A DNA stretch of 64,000 nt, taken from NCBI GenBank assembly GCA_963744275.1, contig CAVUSX010000019.1, positions 62,001-126,000 of the forward strand, written 5' to 3'. The translations under genes and the position numbers were made by a program. This stretch comes from VAZQ01 sp963744275 (lineage in GTDB: Bacteria > Pseudomonadota > Alphaproteobacteria > Rhizobiales > Xanthobacteraceae). Each line of letters starts with the position of its first letter. Position 1 is the stretch's first letter. A model generated the notes under the pieces. It was not told the origin of the DNA. It saw nothing but the letters and a program-made list of their open reading frames with translations, and made no database searches. Positions 1-9,380 of this stretch are shown one piece after another.

Positions 1-731
1 TCGCCGACGCTCGGAAGGTCCGGCAATGCCGGCGAACGCGTCGCCGCGGTGACCGCGAGCGCACGCAGCTTGCCGGCCCGCAGCGGGGCAATCGACGCCG
101 ACAGCGGCTCGAACATCAAGTCGGATTGTCCCTCGATGGTCCCTTTGAGCGCGGCGGGTCCGCCGCCGGTGTAGTGGACGAGCGCGAGGTCGGTGCCGGC
201 CATCATCCGGAACAGCTCGCCGGACGCATGCGGGGCGCTTCCCGGATCGGTCAGCGCCAGCCTGATCCGGCCCGGATTGGATTTCGCATAGGCGATGAGC
301 TGCGGACCGCTCGACGCCGGAACCGACGGATTGACCAGCATGACCAGCGGCTCGCGGGTCAGGCCTGCGACCGGCGCGATGTCGCGCATGAAATCGAAGT
401 CGAGCTTGTCGTACAGCGATGCGTTGATGGCGTTGGCCGGGCCGACCAGGAGGAGGGTGTACCCGTCGGGCGGGGCGCGCACCACCGTCGCGGTGGCGAT
501 GTTGCTGGCGGCGCCCGGCTGGTTCTCGACCACGAACGGCTGGCCCAGGCGCTGCGACAGCCACCGGGCGATCAGGCGCGCCAGGATGTCGCTCGGTCCG
601 CCGGCCGGAAAGCCCACCAGCAGTCGCACCGGCCGCACCGGATAGTCGAGCGCCGATGCGCGGCGGGCAAGCGCTGCCGCCGCCGTAACGGCGCCGCCGA
701 GCTGCAGAAAGTGCCGGCGTGGAAGCTTCAT
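1..731 (-). CDS. Bug/TctC-type tripartite tricarboxylate transporter substrate-binding protein (3' end beyond the window)
   Basis: Periplasmic solute receptor of the Bug (TctC) family, which delivers carboxylic acids to a TctAB permease; no permease is present in the window. The protein begins MKLPRRHFLQLGG, a twin-arginine-like signal, followed by YPVRPVRLLVGFPAGGPSD and IARWLSQRLGQPFVVENQPG, the hallmark beta1 and ligand-loop segments of the family. APPDGYTLL and ALAVTAATRSPALPDLPSVG follow near the end. The start is the ATG at 731. The frame stays open to the left edge, so about 70-80 C-terminal residues are missing. It lies 34 bp downstream of a close paralogue on the same strand. Confidence 0.9.
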   Translation of the reverse strand, partial: MKLPRRHFLQLGGAVTAAAALARRASALDYPVRPVRLLVGFPAGGPSDILARLIARWLSQRLGQPFVVENQPGAASNIATATVVRAPPDGYTLLLVGPANAINASLYDKLDFDFMRDIAPVAGLTREPLVMLVNPSVPASSGPQLIAYAKSNPGRIRLALTDPGSAPHASGELFRMMAGTDLALVHYTGGGPAALKGTIEGQSDLMFEPLSASIAPLRAGKLRALAVTAATRSPALPDLPSVG

Positions 732-765
732 CGCGGTTCCCCCAAAATAGCGGCGGAGATCGGCT

Positions 766-1747
766 TCACTCGGGCTTCATGTGGGCGGCCCGCACCACCT
801 TGCCCCATTTCTCGGTTTCATCCGCGATGAGCTTGCCGAACTCGGCCGGCGTTCCCGGCAGCGGCGTGCCGCCCAGGTCGGCGAGCCGCGCTTTCAGCTT
901 GGGATCGGCGAGGCCGGCATTGATCTGCGCATTGAGCTTGTCGATGATCTCGATGGGCGTGCCCTTGGGGGCGCAAATGCCGTACCAGTCGCTGGCCTCG
1001 TAGCCGGGCAGGAAATCGCCGACCGTGGGCAGGTCAGGCAGGGCATCGACCCGCATGGCGGTGCTCACCGCCAGCGGGCGCAGCTTGCCGGCCCTGATGT
1101 ACTCCATGGAGGAGGCGATGACGCCGAACATCATCTGTACCTGTCCGCCCAGGAGGTCGACCAGCGCCGGTCCGCCGCCCCGGTAGGGCACATGGACGAT
1201 GTCGACGCCCGCCATCATCTTGAACAGCTCGCCCGCCACATGGGGCGGCGATCCGTTGCCGGCGGAGGCCATGTCGATCTTGCCGGGATTGGCCTTGGCA
1301 TAGGCGATGAGCTCGGGAACGCTCTTGGGCGGGAACCCTGGATTGACCTGCAGCACGAGGGGGGTGCGCAGCACGCCGCCGACCGGCGCCATGTCGCGCA
1401 GGAAATTGAAGCTGAGCTTCTCGTAGAGCGTGGCATTGATGGCGCTCGGCGCCGCGTTGACCATCAAGAGCGTGTAGCCGTCGGGCGGCGAAGTGCACCA
1501 CCGCCTCGGTGCCGACATTGCCGCCGGCGCCCGGCCGCATCTCGACCACGAAGGGTTGACCGAGCCGCTGCGACAGCCATTGCCCGATCAGGCGTGCCAG
1601 AATGTCGGAAGCGCCGCCCGAGGCGAACGGCACGATGAGCCGCACCGGCCGCTGCGGATAGGACTGCGCGCCGGCGATGCGCGGCATGGCCGGGAGCGCG
1701 GCGACACCCGCTGCGAGCTGCAGAAACAGACGGCGCGAAAGCTTCAT
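766..1747 (-). pseudogene. Bug/TctC-type solute receptor, one frameshift near 1490
   Basis: A second Bug-family receptor and close paralogue of its downstream neighbour. It starts at the ATG at 1747 with MKLSRRLFLQLAAGVAALP, a Tat-like signal, then YPQRPVRLIVPFASGGASD. The frame breaks after GTEAVVH: the DNA reads GTGGTGCACTTCGCCGCCC, one base too many compared with the paralogue, and the reading resumes as PPDGYTLLMVNAAPSAINA through to the stop at 766. Both halves are otherwise intact and aligned to the family, so one indel at about 1488-1496 explains the break. It could be a true null allele or a sequencing error. Substrate unknown; neighbouring genes suggest an aromatic or dicarboxylic acid. 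Confidence 0.85.
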
Positions 1748-1820
1748 CCCGGGCTCCGTGCGCGAGGGCGGATCGCCAGCGGAACATTCTATGACGCTGC
1801 CGGCCAGACCGTCGAGGTCC

Positions 1821-2672
1821 TCACTCCTCCAGGAATTGCGCGCGCCGCCACGCGAGCGCGGCCTTGAGCCCGTCCCGGGTCCTGATCTCGTCGAATTGCC
1901 GGCCGACCTCGGTGGTGGCCGCATAGAGCGGGGCCACCACGTCGAGACCCGATTGCAGCGCGTTGCGAAAGCCCGCGTCCTCGATCCCGCGATTGATGGC
2001 GCGCTTGGTCGCCGCCAACGCCTCGGGCGAGATCAAGGCGAGGCGCCGGGCATATTTCAGCGTTGCGCCGCGCAGCTCCTGGCGCGGCACGATCCGGTTG
2101 ATCATGCGCAGCTCGAGCGCCGTCTGCGCATCGATCAGCGCACCGAAATACAAGAGCTCGCGGGCGCGCTTGTGGCCGACGATCCAGGGCATGACCATGC
2201 CGGGGCCGGCTTGCGAGAGCAGGATCTCGGGCTCGCCGAACTGGGCATCGTCGGCCGCGATGGTGAGGTCGCAGAACATCGCCAGCTCGCAGCCGCCGCC
2301 GAGCGCGTGTCCCTGCACCGATGCGATCACCGGCTTGCGCAGGTTCCAGGGCGTCATCAGGGCGCGCAGGCTGACCGCCAGCCGCTCGCGGTATTTGAGC
2401 GCATCGTGGCGCCAGGGCGTTTCCGCGTGCTCGCGGCCGCCGCCGCCGATGTCGAAACCGACGCAGAAGCTGCGGCCTTGCGCGCGCAGCACGATCACGC
2501 TGGTGGTGGGATCGTCGTCGGCGAGGTGCAGCACCCGCTCCAGCTCGAGCCGCAGCTCCATGGTCAGAGCGTTGAGCTTGGCGGGGCGATTCAAGGTGAC
2601 GATGCCGACCTTCTGGTCGGCTTCATAGAGCACGCCGGGCTCGGCCTGCGTCACCTTGCTGGCAGAAGCCAT
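1821..2672 (-). CDS. Enoyl-CoA hydratase/isomerase (crotonase) family protein
   Basis: A 283-residue crotonase-fold enzyme acting on an acyl-CoA in the cytoplasm. The oxyanion segment KPVIASVQGHALGGGCELA lies at about 113-131, with Glu129 and Glu149 (FGEPEI) at the two positions used as catalytic acids in hydratases. The substrate-binding segment GRSFCVGFDIGGGG lies at 66-79. A longer open frame continues upstream but runs into the preceding gene; the ATG at 2672 overlaps the stop of the dienelactone hydrolase by one base, which implies translational coupling. Family members include hydratases, isomerases and ring-cleaving hydrolases, so the exact reaction is open. The neighbours suggest beta-oxidation-like processing of a ring-derived acyl-CoA. 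Confidence 0.9.
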   Translation of the reverse strand: MASASKVTQAEPGVLYEADQKVGIVTLNRPAKLNALTMELRLELERVLHLADDDPTTSVIVLRAQGRSFCVGFDIGGGGREHAETPWRHDALKYRERLAVSLRALMTPWNLRKPVIASVQGHALGGGCELAMFCDLTIAADDAQFGEPEILLSQAGPGMVMPWIVGHKRARELLYFGALIDAQTALELRMINRIVPRQELRGATLKYARRLALISPEALAATKRAINRGIEDAGFRNALQSGLDVVAPLYAATTEVGRQFDEIRTRDGLKAALAWRRAQFLEE

Positions 2673-3421
2673 CAGCCTGCCAGATGTCTTTGGTAGAAGT
2701 CGAAGACCTTCTCCCAGCCGTCGAGCGCCTGGGCGGCCCGGTAGCCTTCGCGCCAGGTGTTGAAGAAGGCGTGCCCGACACCGTCGTAGCGATGGAACTC
2801 GTAGGTCTTGCCGAGCCGCTTGAGCGCCTGCTCGATCTCGTTGACCTGAGCGATGTCCGGATTCTTGTCCTCGTTGCCGAAAATGCCGAGCAGCGGAGAG
2901 GCGATCCTGTCGGTCAGATCGATCGGGGCGACCGGGCGCTTGGCATCGAGCTGCTTCTTGTCCTTGACGACGACGCTGCCGCCCCAGCAGTCGACGGTGG
3001 CGTCGATGCCGCGCACGCTGCCGGCCGCCAGGTAGGCGAGGCGGCCGCCGGAGCAGAAGCCGATGACCCCGACCTTGCCGTTCACATGCGGCTGCGCGCG
3101 CAGGAACTTGATCGCGCCGGCAACGTCCCCCATCACCTGCTCGTCCGCGACGCCGCCGGCCGCCCGCACCCGCGCCCCGATATCGTCGGGGGTGCCGGGG
3201 CCGTCGCGGAAATAGAGGTGCGGCGCGATCGCTGCATAGCCGTGATGGGCGAACTTGCGGGTGACCTCGATGATCCACTCGTCCCAGCCGGGCAGGTGAT
3301 GGATGACGACCACGCCGGGAAATCGGCCGGCCCGGGTGGGCCGCGCGTAGTAGGCGTCGCCGCGGTCGTCCTTGAAGCCCTGGAACTTCACCATCTCGGC
3401 CAGTTGTCCTTCATACGCCAT
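2672..3421 (-). CDS. Dienelactone hydrolase family protein (carboxymethylenebutenolidase-like)
   Basis: Cytoplasmic alpha/beta hydrolase of 249 residues. The nucleophile elbow is VIGFCSGGR with Cys123 in place of serine, the signature of dienelactone hydrolases. The acid and base are probably Asp185 (GIFGNEDKNPD) and His217 (GVGHAFF). The family hydrolyses dienelactone to maleylacetate in chloroaromatic breakdown, but many members have other ester or lactone substrates. It is first in a two-gene minus-strand operon with the crotonase, sharing one base at the stop-start junction, and is divergent from the Bug receptor at 3559. Confidence 0.92.
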   Translation of the reverse strand: MAYEGQLAEMVKFQGFKDDRGDAYYARPTRAGRFPGVVVIHHLPGWDEWIIEVTRKFAHHGYAAIAPHLYFRDGPGTPDDIGARVRAAGGVADEQVMGDVAGAIKFLRAQPHVNGKVGVIGFCSGGRLAYLAAGSVRGIDATVDCWGGSVVVKDKKQLDAKRPVAPIDLTDRIASPLLGIFGNEDKNPDIAQVNEIEQALKRLGKTYEFHRYDGVGHAFFNTWREGYRAAQALDGWEKVFDFYQRHLAG

Positions 3422-3558
3422 GCTCGTCCTCTCGATCCTGATCCTTAAGCTTTCGGTTCGGGCACCTTAGCATGTGTCCGGCGCGGCGGGGAACGAGCGG
3501 GCGCCACGAAGGTTGCGCGCGATGCGATCTCGCTTCCGGCCCGCGTGGTTTGACACCG

Positions 3559-4680
3559 ATGCCGCCAAGCTCGATGATCCTCTCCTCGATGATTGAAGCT
3601 GCGAGCACCGTATCCGCGATCCCGGGGCGCCGCCGTGCGGCGGCTCTGCCGGCTGCGCTCGCTCTGCTGGCTGTGCTCGCTCTGCCGGCTTGTCCGGGCG
3701 CCAACGCCCAATCGGTGGCGGACTTCTACAAGGGCAAGACCATCACCATCCTGGTCGGCTCCGATGTCGGCGGCGGCTATGATCTGACGGCGCGGACGCT
3801 GGCGCATTATTTCGCGCGTCATGTTCCGGGCCATCCGAGCATCATCGTGCAGAACAAGCCCGGCGCGAGCTCGATCGTGGCCACCAACTACGTCTACGAG
3901 ATCGCCCCCAAGGACGGCACCGTCATCGCGGCGGTGCAGCGCCCGATCCCGTTCCAGACCTTGTTCGGCGATGCCGGGGTCCGCTTCGACGTGCGCAAGA
4001 TGCAGTGGCTCGGCAGCTCGACCAACGAGCTCGGCGTGGTGGTGGCCTGGCACACGGCGCCGCAGCGCACGTTCGATGACCTCTTCAAATTCGAGATGGT
4101 GGTCGGGGGCACCGGTCCGGCGACCGATCCCGAGCTGTTTCCGCGCGCCATGAATCATGTGCTGGGAACCAGGTTCCGCGTCGTCAGCGGCTATCCGGGC
4201 CAGGCCCAGATCGCGCTCGCCATGGAGCGCGAGGAAATCCAGGGCAGCGGCAATTGGTCGTTCTCCGATATCGAGAAGGGACATCCGGATTGGATCGCCG
4301 ACAAGAAAATCCGGATGTTGCTGCAGCTCGGCCTCACCAGGAGCCAGAGCCCCGCTCTGCGCGACGTGCCTCTGGTCATGGACATCGCCCGCACCCCGGC
4401 GCAGCGGCAGGTGTTCGAGATTCTGATGGGCATGAAGGCGTTGGGGCGGCCCTATTTCGTGGCGCCCGGCGTGCCAGCGGATCGCACCGAAGCGTTGCGC
4501 TCGGCCTTCATGGCCACCATGAGCGATCCGGACTTCCTGGAGGAGGCCAAGCTGGCGCTGGGCCCGATCGATCCGACCTCCGGAGCCGACATGGAGCGCA
4601 TCATCGCCAACCTCTATGCGCTGCCGCCCGAGGTCGTCGCCACCGCGCGTGCGGCGGTGAAAATCCCCGGCGCGAACTGA
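3559..4680 (+). CDS. Bug/TctC-type solute-binding protein, divergent subfamily
   Basis: Exported receptor of a divergent TctC-like subgroup. The mature part opens with SVADFYKGKTITILVGSDVG followed by GGYDLTARTLAHYFARHVPG and IIVQNKPGAS, matching the proteins at 37518 and 52978. A hydrophobic signal (ALPAALALLAVLALPAC) ends near ANA-QS. Several in-frame ATGs (3559, 3574, 3589, and one further upstream at 3472) are possible; none has a clear ribosome-binding site, and 3559 is a compromise. It diverges from the dienelactone hydrolase gene and points towards the molybdenum hydroxylase operon, whose end converges on it. No TctA or TctB gene is nearby. Confidence 0.85.
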   Translation: MPPSSMILSSMIEAASTVSAIPGRRRAAALPAALALLAVLALPACPGANAQSVADFYKGKTITILVGSDVGGGYDLTARTLAHYFARHVPGHPSIIVQNKPGASSIVATNYVYEIAPKDGTVIAAVQRPIPFQTLFGDAGVRFDVRKMQWLGSSTNELGVVVAWHTAPQRTFDDLFKFEMVVGGTGPATDPELFPRAMNHVLGTRFRVVSGYPGQAQIALAMEREEIQGSGNWSFSDIEKGHPDWIADKKIRMLLQLGLTRSQSPALRDVPLVMDIARTPAQRQVFEILMGMKALGRPYFVAPGVPADRTEALRSAFMATMSDPDFLEEAKLALGPIDPTSGADMERIIANLYALPPEVVATARAAVKIPGAN

Positions 4681-4697
4681 CCGCAGTTTGAGGAATC

Positions 4698-4807
4698 GTA
4701 GCCCGGATGAAGCGCAGCGCGATCCGGGACCCAGAGTCGCCGGATTACGCGGAGTTTATCATCGGGCGGCGCTTGTTCGCCGATCCGCTTGGCTCCATCC
4801 GGGCTAC
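4698..4807. repeat. Intergenic palindromic element, family A (GTAGCCCGGATG ends)
   Basis: The ends GTAGCCCGGATG (4698-4709) and CATCCGGGCTAC (4796-4807) are exact inverted repeats around a roughly 85-bp core. A second copy with the same ends lies at 38558-38619. It sits between two convergent genes and overlaps the 3' end of the molybdopterin-subunit gene. Confidence 0.8.
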
Positions 4808-7160
4808 GACAGCTTCTCTTCCGCAGCAGCTCCTTCACCCGCTGCGGCGACATCGGCAGCTCGGTGACCGCGCCCGGCATGCCGAGCGCGTCGTCGATGG
4901 CGCCCGCGATGGCGCCGCCGACGCCGTTGATGCCGCCTTCGCCGGCGCCTTTGAGCCCGAGCGGATGGTGCGGGGAGGGGGCGTCCTCGGTGAGCAGCAC
5001 CTCGACGTCGGGGGTCTGGCGCAGCGTCGGGCAGCAGGTAGTCCGCAAACGTCACCGCCAGCGGCTCGCCGCTGCCGTCATAGCGAAATTCCTCGCTGAG
5101 CGCGCCGCCCAGTCCCTGCACGCAGCCGCCCACCAGCTGGCCCTCGATCAGCAACGGATTGACCGCGCGCCCGACGTCATAGGCCACCATGAAGCGCTCG
5201 ACCGCGACCTGCCCGGTGTCGCGGTCGATGCGCACCGCGGCGAGATGGACCCCGTAGGGAAACACGGTGTGATCGGTGTTGTACCAGCCGTGCGCCGCGA
5301 GCTGCGGCTCGCGTCCGCGCAACAGCTTTCGAGCCGGGCGCGATGCGCCGGGCGATCTCCGCCAGCGTGATCGAGGGGCCACTTTTGCGGTCGCGCCGTC
5401 CGACGGTGCCATCCACGATGTCGAGCTCGGCGGCCGGGGTCTGCAAGAGCTCGGCTGCGAACTCCAAGGCCTTCTGGCGCACCATGCCGGCGGTGACGTG
5501 CACGGCGCCGCCGGTGAGCACGGTGGCGCGCGCCGCATGCGCCCCGATGCCGTGATCGATGCGGTCGGTCTGGCCGTGAATGACGCGCACGCGCCGGTAA
5601 TCGACGCCGAGCGCTTCGGCGCAGATCTGCGCCATGGCGGTCTCGAAGCCCTGGCCGAGCGAGGCGCCGCCGGTGATCAGCTCGACGGCGCCGGTGCCGT
5701 CGACCGCGATCTTGGCATTGTCGGTCGGGCCGCGCCCGCTTTCTTCGAGAAAGATCGCGATCCCGGCCCCGACCGCCTCGCCCTGCTGCGCGGCGGCGTG
5801 CCAGGTCCTGCTGCAAGGCCTGCCAGCCGAAAGCCGCGAGCGCCTTGTCGAGCAGCGCCGCATAGTCGCCGGAATCGAGCTCCAGCTCCTCGACGCCGGG
5901 CTCGTCGAACGCGATGGTGTAGGGCATCTGCGAGGCCGCGATGAGATTGCGCCGCCGCACCTCGATGCGGTCGAGCTCGAGCCGATCCGCCACCGCATCC
6001 ATCAACCGGCTGCGCACGAAGGTGCTTTCGAAACGTCCGGGCGCCCGGTAGGTCGCGGCCGGCGTCTTGTTGGTCAGCCGCACATGGGCGAGCGCCCGAT
6101 AGGCCGGCACCCGGTAGGCGCCGGTCAGCATGCACATGGTGCGGTTGGGCACGTTGACCCCGTGGGTGCGGATATAGGCGCCCTGGTCGTGGAAGATCTC
6201 GTCCTCGATGCCGAGGATCAGCCCGTCCCGGTCGACCGCGATGCGGGCGAGATGGCGTTGCTGGCGCGAATGATTGGCGCACATCAGATGCTCGCGCCGG
6301 TCCTCGATCCATTTCACCGGCCGGCGCAGCCGTTGCGCGGCCAGGAGGACGAGCACGTCCTCGGGATAGATTTCGCCGCGGATGCCGAAGCCGCCGCCCA
6401 CATGGCTCTCGTGCACGTGCAGCGCGGCCGGGCTGCGGCCCAGCATGCGGCACAGGGTCTCGCGGTTGCGATGGGGGATCTTGGCGGCGCCGTGCAGCTC
6501 CAATATATCGCGCGCCGCATCGTAGCGCCCGAGCGCGCCGCGGGTCTCCAGCGGCACGCCGGAATGGCGGCCGGTGGACAGATCGAGCTCGATGATCGTG
6601 TGGGCGGCGCGCAGCGCCGCTTCGATGTCGCCGTAGCTGTGACGCAGGAGGGCGGCTTCGCCGCTGCGGCCGGGCTCGAACTCGCCCGGCGGATCGCTCG
6701 CGCAGAGGACGACCGGCAGCTCCTCGATCTCGACGGTGACCAGGTCGGCCGCGTCCTCGGCCAGGTACGGGTCTTCCGCGAACACCGCCGCCACCGGATC
6801 CCCGATATAGCGGACGCGGCCGCGCGCCAGCGCCGGCTGGCGGTACGGCTTGAGCGCCTCGGAGGATTTGTCGGCGCGAAAATCGATCGGCGACAGCTCC
6901 GCGATGTCGGCATTGGTCCACACCGCGACCACGCCGGGCAGCGCGCGCGCCGCCGCGGTATCGATCGACACGATGCGGCCATGGGGCTTGGCGGCGCGCA
7001 CCATGCGCATATGCAGCTGATGCGGAAAGTTGATGTCGCCCGCAAAGCGGCCCTGGCCGGTGACGAGCGGCAGATCCTCGAGCCGGGTAACCGAATGGCC
7101 GAGCACACGGCGCGCGCTCGATGGCGGCGGGGTAGGGTAGGCGGAGCTGCCGTGAGTCAT
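4804..7160 (-). pseudogene. Xanthine dehydrogenase/CoxL-type molybdopterin-binding large subunit, with three or four frameshifts
   Basis: Catalytic molybdenum-cofactor subunit of a CoxL/xanthine dehydrogenase-type hydroxylase. The start is ATG at 7160 after GAGCCTGAA. The first 450 residues are intact: ARRVLGHSVTRLEDLPLVTG, HESHVGGGFGIRGEIYPED, and TYRAPGRFES in the cofactor region. Single extra bases break the frame near 5784-5800 (within CGCCGCGCAGCAGG), at the TTT run 5327-5329, and near 5028-5031. Reading across the breaks restores GAGIAIFLEESGRG, AAHGWYNTDHTVFPYG and finally GLKGAGEGGINGVGGAI, which contains the conserved catalytic Glu. A fourth shift near 4815 may be needed to end at the TAG within the palindromic element. 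The AYXCSFR loop of true form I CO dehydrogenase is absent, so an aromatic or heterocyclic substrate is likelier. Confidence 0.88.
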
Positions 7161-7184
7161 TTCAGGCTCGCGAATTCGTTTGCT

Positions 7185-7270
7185 GTCGTCCCGGCCGCAG
7201 CGCCGGGACCATACGCCGCGGCCTATCGAGAGCACACGGCGTATGGGTCCCTGCTTTCGCAGGGACGACC
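7185..7270. repeat. Intergenic palindromic element, family B (GTCGTCCC...GGGACGAC)
   Basis: The outer arms GTCGTCCC and GGGACGAC enclose nested inverted arms such as GGGACCATACGCCG and CGGCGTATGGGTCCC. Related copies occur at 16761-16880 and 54712-54863. It separates the 2Fe-2S subunit gene from the large-subunit gene. Confidence 0.8.
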
Positions 7271-7292
7271 TCAAGAGAAAGCCGAACTGCAC

Positions 7293-7784
7293 TCATTCCG
7301 CCGCCCGCGCGCCGCGCATCTCTTCGGCGGCGGCGCGCACCGCCTTGATGATGTTCTGGTAGCCGGTGCAGCGGCACAGGTTGGACGAGAGGATGTCGAG
7401 CAGGTCTTCGTCGCCGATGCCGGGGTTCTGCTCCAGCGTGTTGGCGGCCAGCATCAGGAAGCCGGGCGTGCAGAATCCGCATTGCAGCCCGTGATGGGTG
7501 ATGAAGGCGCGTTGCAGGGGATGCAGCTCCTCGCCCTGCGCCAGCCCCTCGACGGTGCGGATATTCTTGCCCTGCGCCTGCACCGCGAACATCAGGCAGG
7601 AGCGCACGACGTCGTCGCCGAGGATCACCGTGCAGGTTCCGCAAATGCCGTGCTCGCAGCCGATATGGGTGCCGGTCTGCCCGCAGTCGTCGCGAATGGC
7701 GTCCACCAGTGTCTTGCGCGCCTCCACCGCGATGGCGTAGTCGCGGCCATTGATGGTGAGCGTGATGTCGGTTTTTTCATTCAT
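7293..7784 (-). CDS. (2Fe-2S)-binding small subunit of a molybdenum hydroxylase (CoxS-like)
   Basis: A 163-residue electron-transfer subunit with two [2Fe-2S] clusters. The plant-ferredoxin-type motif GCEHGICGTC supplies Cys43, 48 and 51, with Cys63 in VRSC. The C-terminal four-helix domain supplies QCGFC (102, 105) and CRC (137, 139). The ATG at 7784 is preferred because it gives the family's usual N-terminus (TDITLTINGRDYAIAVEA). It lies between ubiD-like and large-subunit genes on the same strand, so it probably serves the same enzyme. It is strongly similar to the second small subunit at 11314. Confidence 0.95.
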   Translation of the reverse strand: MNEKTDITLTINGRDYAIAVEARKTLVDAIRDDCGQTGTHIGCEHGICGTCTVILGDDVVRSCLMFAVQAQGKNIRTVEGLAQGEELHPLQRAFITHHGLQCGFCTPGFLMLAANTLEQNPGIGDEDLLDILSSNLCRCTGYQNIIKAVRAAAEEMRGARAAE

Positions 7785-7833
7785 GCGTTGCGCGATCGCC
7801 CGCTCGTCCCCGCGGGAATGAACCAAATTGCGG

Positions 7834-9309
7834 TCATCTCGCTACCTTCGGCAGCACGTCCTTGAATTTCGCGAGGATCCGCTGGTCCAGCTCGGCGCTC
7901 GGGCGCACCACTTGCGGGAACGTGTCGCGCCTTCCCCAGGGCATGCAGGCGTCGATCACCACTCGGGCGTTGCGCGGATCGGTCGCGCTGTAGGCCATGG
8001 GATCGAGCGACGTGCTCCAGCAACCGCGCAGGATTTCCAGCCCCTCGCGCGGCTCGAACCGCGTGCACATGGCCCAGATTACCCGGGTCATGTCGGCCGG
8101 GTCGATGTCGTCGTCGACCACCACCACGAAGCGGTTGGCATAGGCGCCGGCGTGGCATTGCGAGGCGATCAGCCCGGCCTGCTTGGCATGGCCGCCGTAC
8201 ATTTGCTTGATCGCGACCGTGAGCCAGAGCCGGCTGCCGCCGGCCTCGTGCGCCCACACGCCCTTCACCTCCGGCACGCCGGCGGCCTCCAGCTGATTCC
8301 ACACCGCGCCGCTGCGATAGGTGCAGCGATAGAAGGAATCGTCGTCGGGCGGAATGCCCGGCATGGCGCCGAGCAGGATCGGATCATCCCGGTGCATCAT
8401 GCTTTCCACCCGGATGGCGGGTTCGTCCTTGAGCCCGCCGGCGTAGTAGCCGGTCCATTCTCCCAAGGGCCCTTCCGGGATCAGATCGTCGAGCGAGACG
8501 GAGCCTTCGAACGCGATCTCGGCATTGGCCGGGATCGGCAGGCCCGTCACCGGCCCGGCGATGACCTCGACCGGCTCGCCCAACAGACCGCCGGCCGCAT
8601 CGTATTCGTTCTTGCCGTAGGGAATCTCCAGGCCCGCCACCATGAACAAAGCCGGATGCATGCCGACCACGACCGCGACCGGGCAGCGCTGGCCGAGCTC
8701 CTGGTAGCGGCGCAGGATGAGATTGCCGTGCTTGCCCTTGGAGCACATCACGGTCGCCAGATTGCGGTCGTGCACCTGCACCCGGTAGGCGCCATAGTTG
8801 ATCCAGCCGGTGTCCGGATGCCGCATGATCACCATGCAGCCGGTGCCGATGTAGTAGCCGCCGTCGTGCTCGTGCCACTTGGGGGCCGGGATTTTCAGCA
8901 GGTTCACGTCGGCGCCGCGGCTCACATTCTGCATGAGCAGCCCGGTCGGTACCGTAACGGGCGGGATGGTCTTGTTCTCCTTCATGTATTTGCGCCAGTA
9001 GCCCACCAGCGCCATGTCGGAGGCATCGAGCGGCAGCCCCAGCGTGAGCTTGATGCGCCGCGCCGAGGTGAGGATGTTGGCGAGCACCCGATAGCCGCTG
9101 GCAAATCCCGGCACATCGTCGAACAGCACCGCCCGGTTGCCGGTCTGGCGCTGATAGACATCCACGATGCCGCCGATCTCTTCCTCGCGATCGGCGCCCT
9201 TGATCACCTGCAGCTCGCCGGCGGCCTCGATCTGGCCGAGCCAGGTGCGCAGATCCTGCTTGGGGGCGTTGCTGAGTCCCTTGGATGAGAATTCGGCGGC
9301 TCGGTTCAT
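7834..9309 (-). CDS. UbiD family (prenylated-FMN) decarboxylase
   Basis: A 491-residue UbiD-family enzyme that reversibly decarboxylates aromatic or alpha,beta-unsaturated acids using prenylated FMN. Family segments include KIPAPKWHEHDGGYYIGTG, GINYGAYR-like WINYGAYRVQVHD, and IPEGPLGEWTGYYAGG, where the glutamates of the E-x5-E region act as catalytic acid and base. Full length and uninterrupted. It lies inside the molybdenum hydroxylase operon, between the FAD subunit and the 2Fe-2S subunit. No UbiX flavin prenyltransferase is seen in the window, so the cofactor must come from elsewhere. Hydroxylation followed by decarboxylation of a ring acid is the simplest inference. Confidence 0.93.
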   Translation of the reverse strand: MNRAAEFSSKGLSNAPKQDLRTWLGQIEAAGELQVIKGADREEEIGGIVDVYQRQTGNRAVLFDDVPGFASGYRVLANILTSARRIKLTLGLPLDASDMALVGYWRKYMKENKTIPPVTVPTGLLMQNVSRGADVNLLKIPAPKWHEHDGGYYIGTGCMVIMRHPDTGWINYGAYRVQVHDRNLATVMCSKGKHGNLILRRYQELGQRCPVAVVVGMHPALFMVAGLEIPYGKNEYDAAGGLLGEPVEVIAGPVTGLPIPANAEIAFEGSVSLDDLIPEGPLGEWTGYYAGGLKDEPAIRVESMMHRDDPILLGAMPGIPPDDDSFYRCTYRSGAVWNQLEAAGVPEVKGVWAHEAGGSRLWLTVAIKQMYGGHAKQAGLIASQCHAGAYANRFVVVVDDDIDPADMTRVIWAMCTRFEPREGLEILRGCWSTSLDPMAYSATDPRNARVVIDACMPWGRRDTFPQVVRPSAELDQRILAKFKDVLPKVAR

Positions 9310-9380
9310 GGGTTCAGCCTTTCGGGCAACTTGTTCGCCGGACAGTATGAATCATTCCCGAGCGCCTGTCCTGCGATCGA

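Noticed and set aside
2675..3278. Upstream start giving the crotonase a longer N-terminus
   Set aside because: The extension runs through the dienelactone hydrolase gene in another frame and lacks any crotonase similarity.
5634..7865. Very long plus-strand open frame over the molybdopterin and 2Fe-2S subunit genes
   Set aside because: It is antisense to clearly conserved genes; its amino acid content (His, Arg, Gln-rich) is typical of a GC-rich shadow frame.
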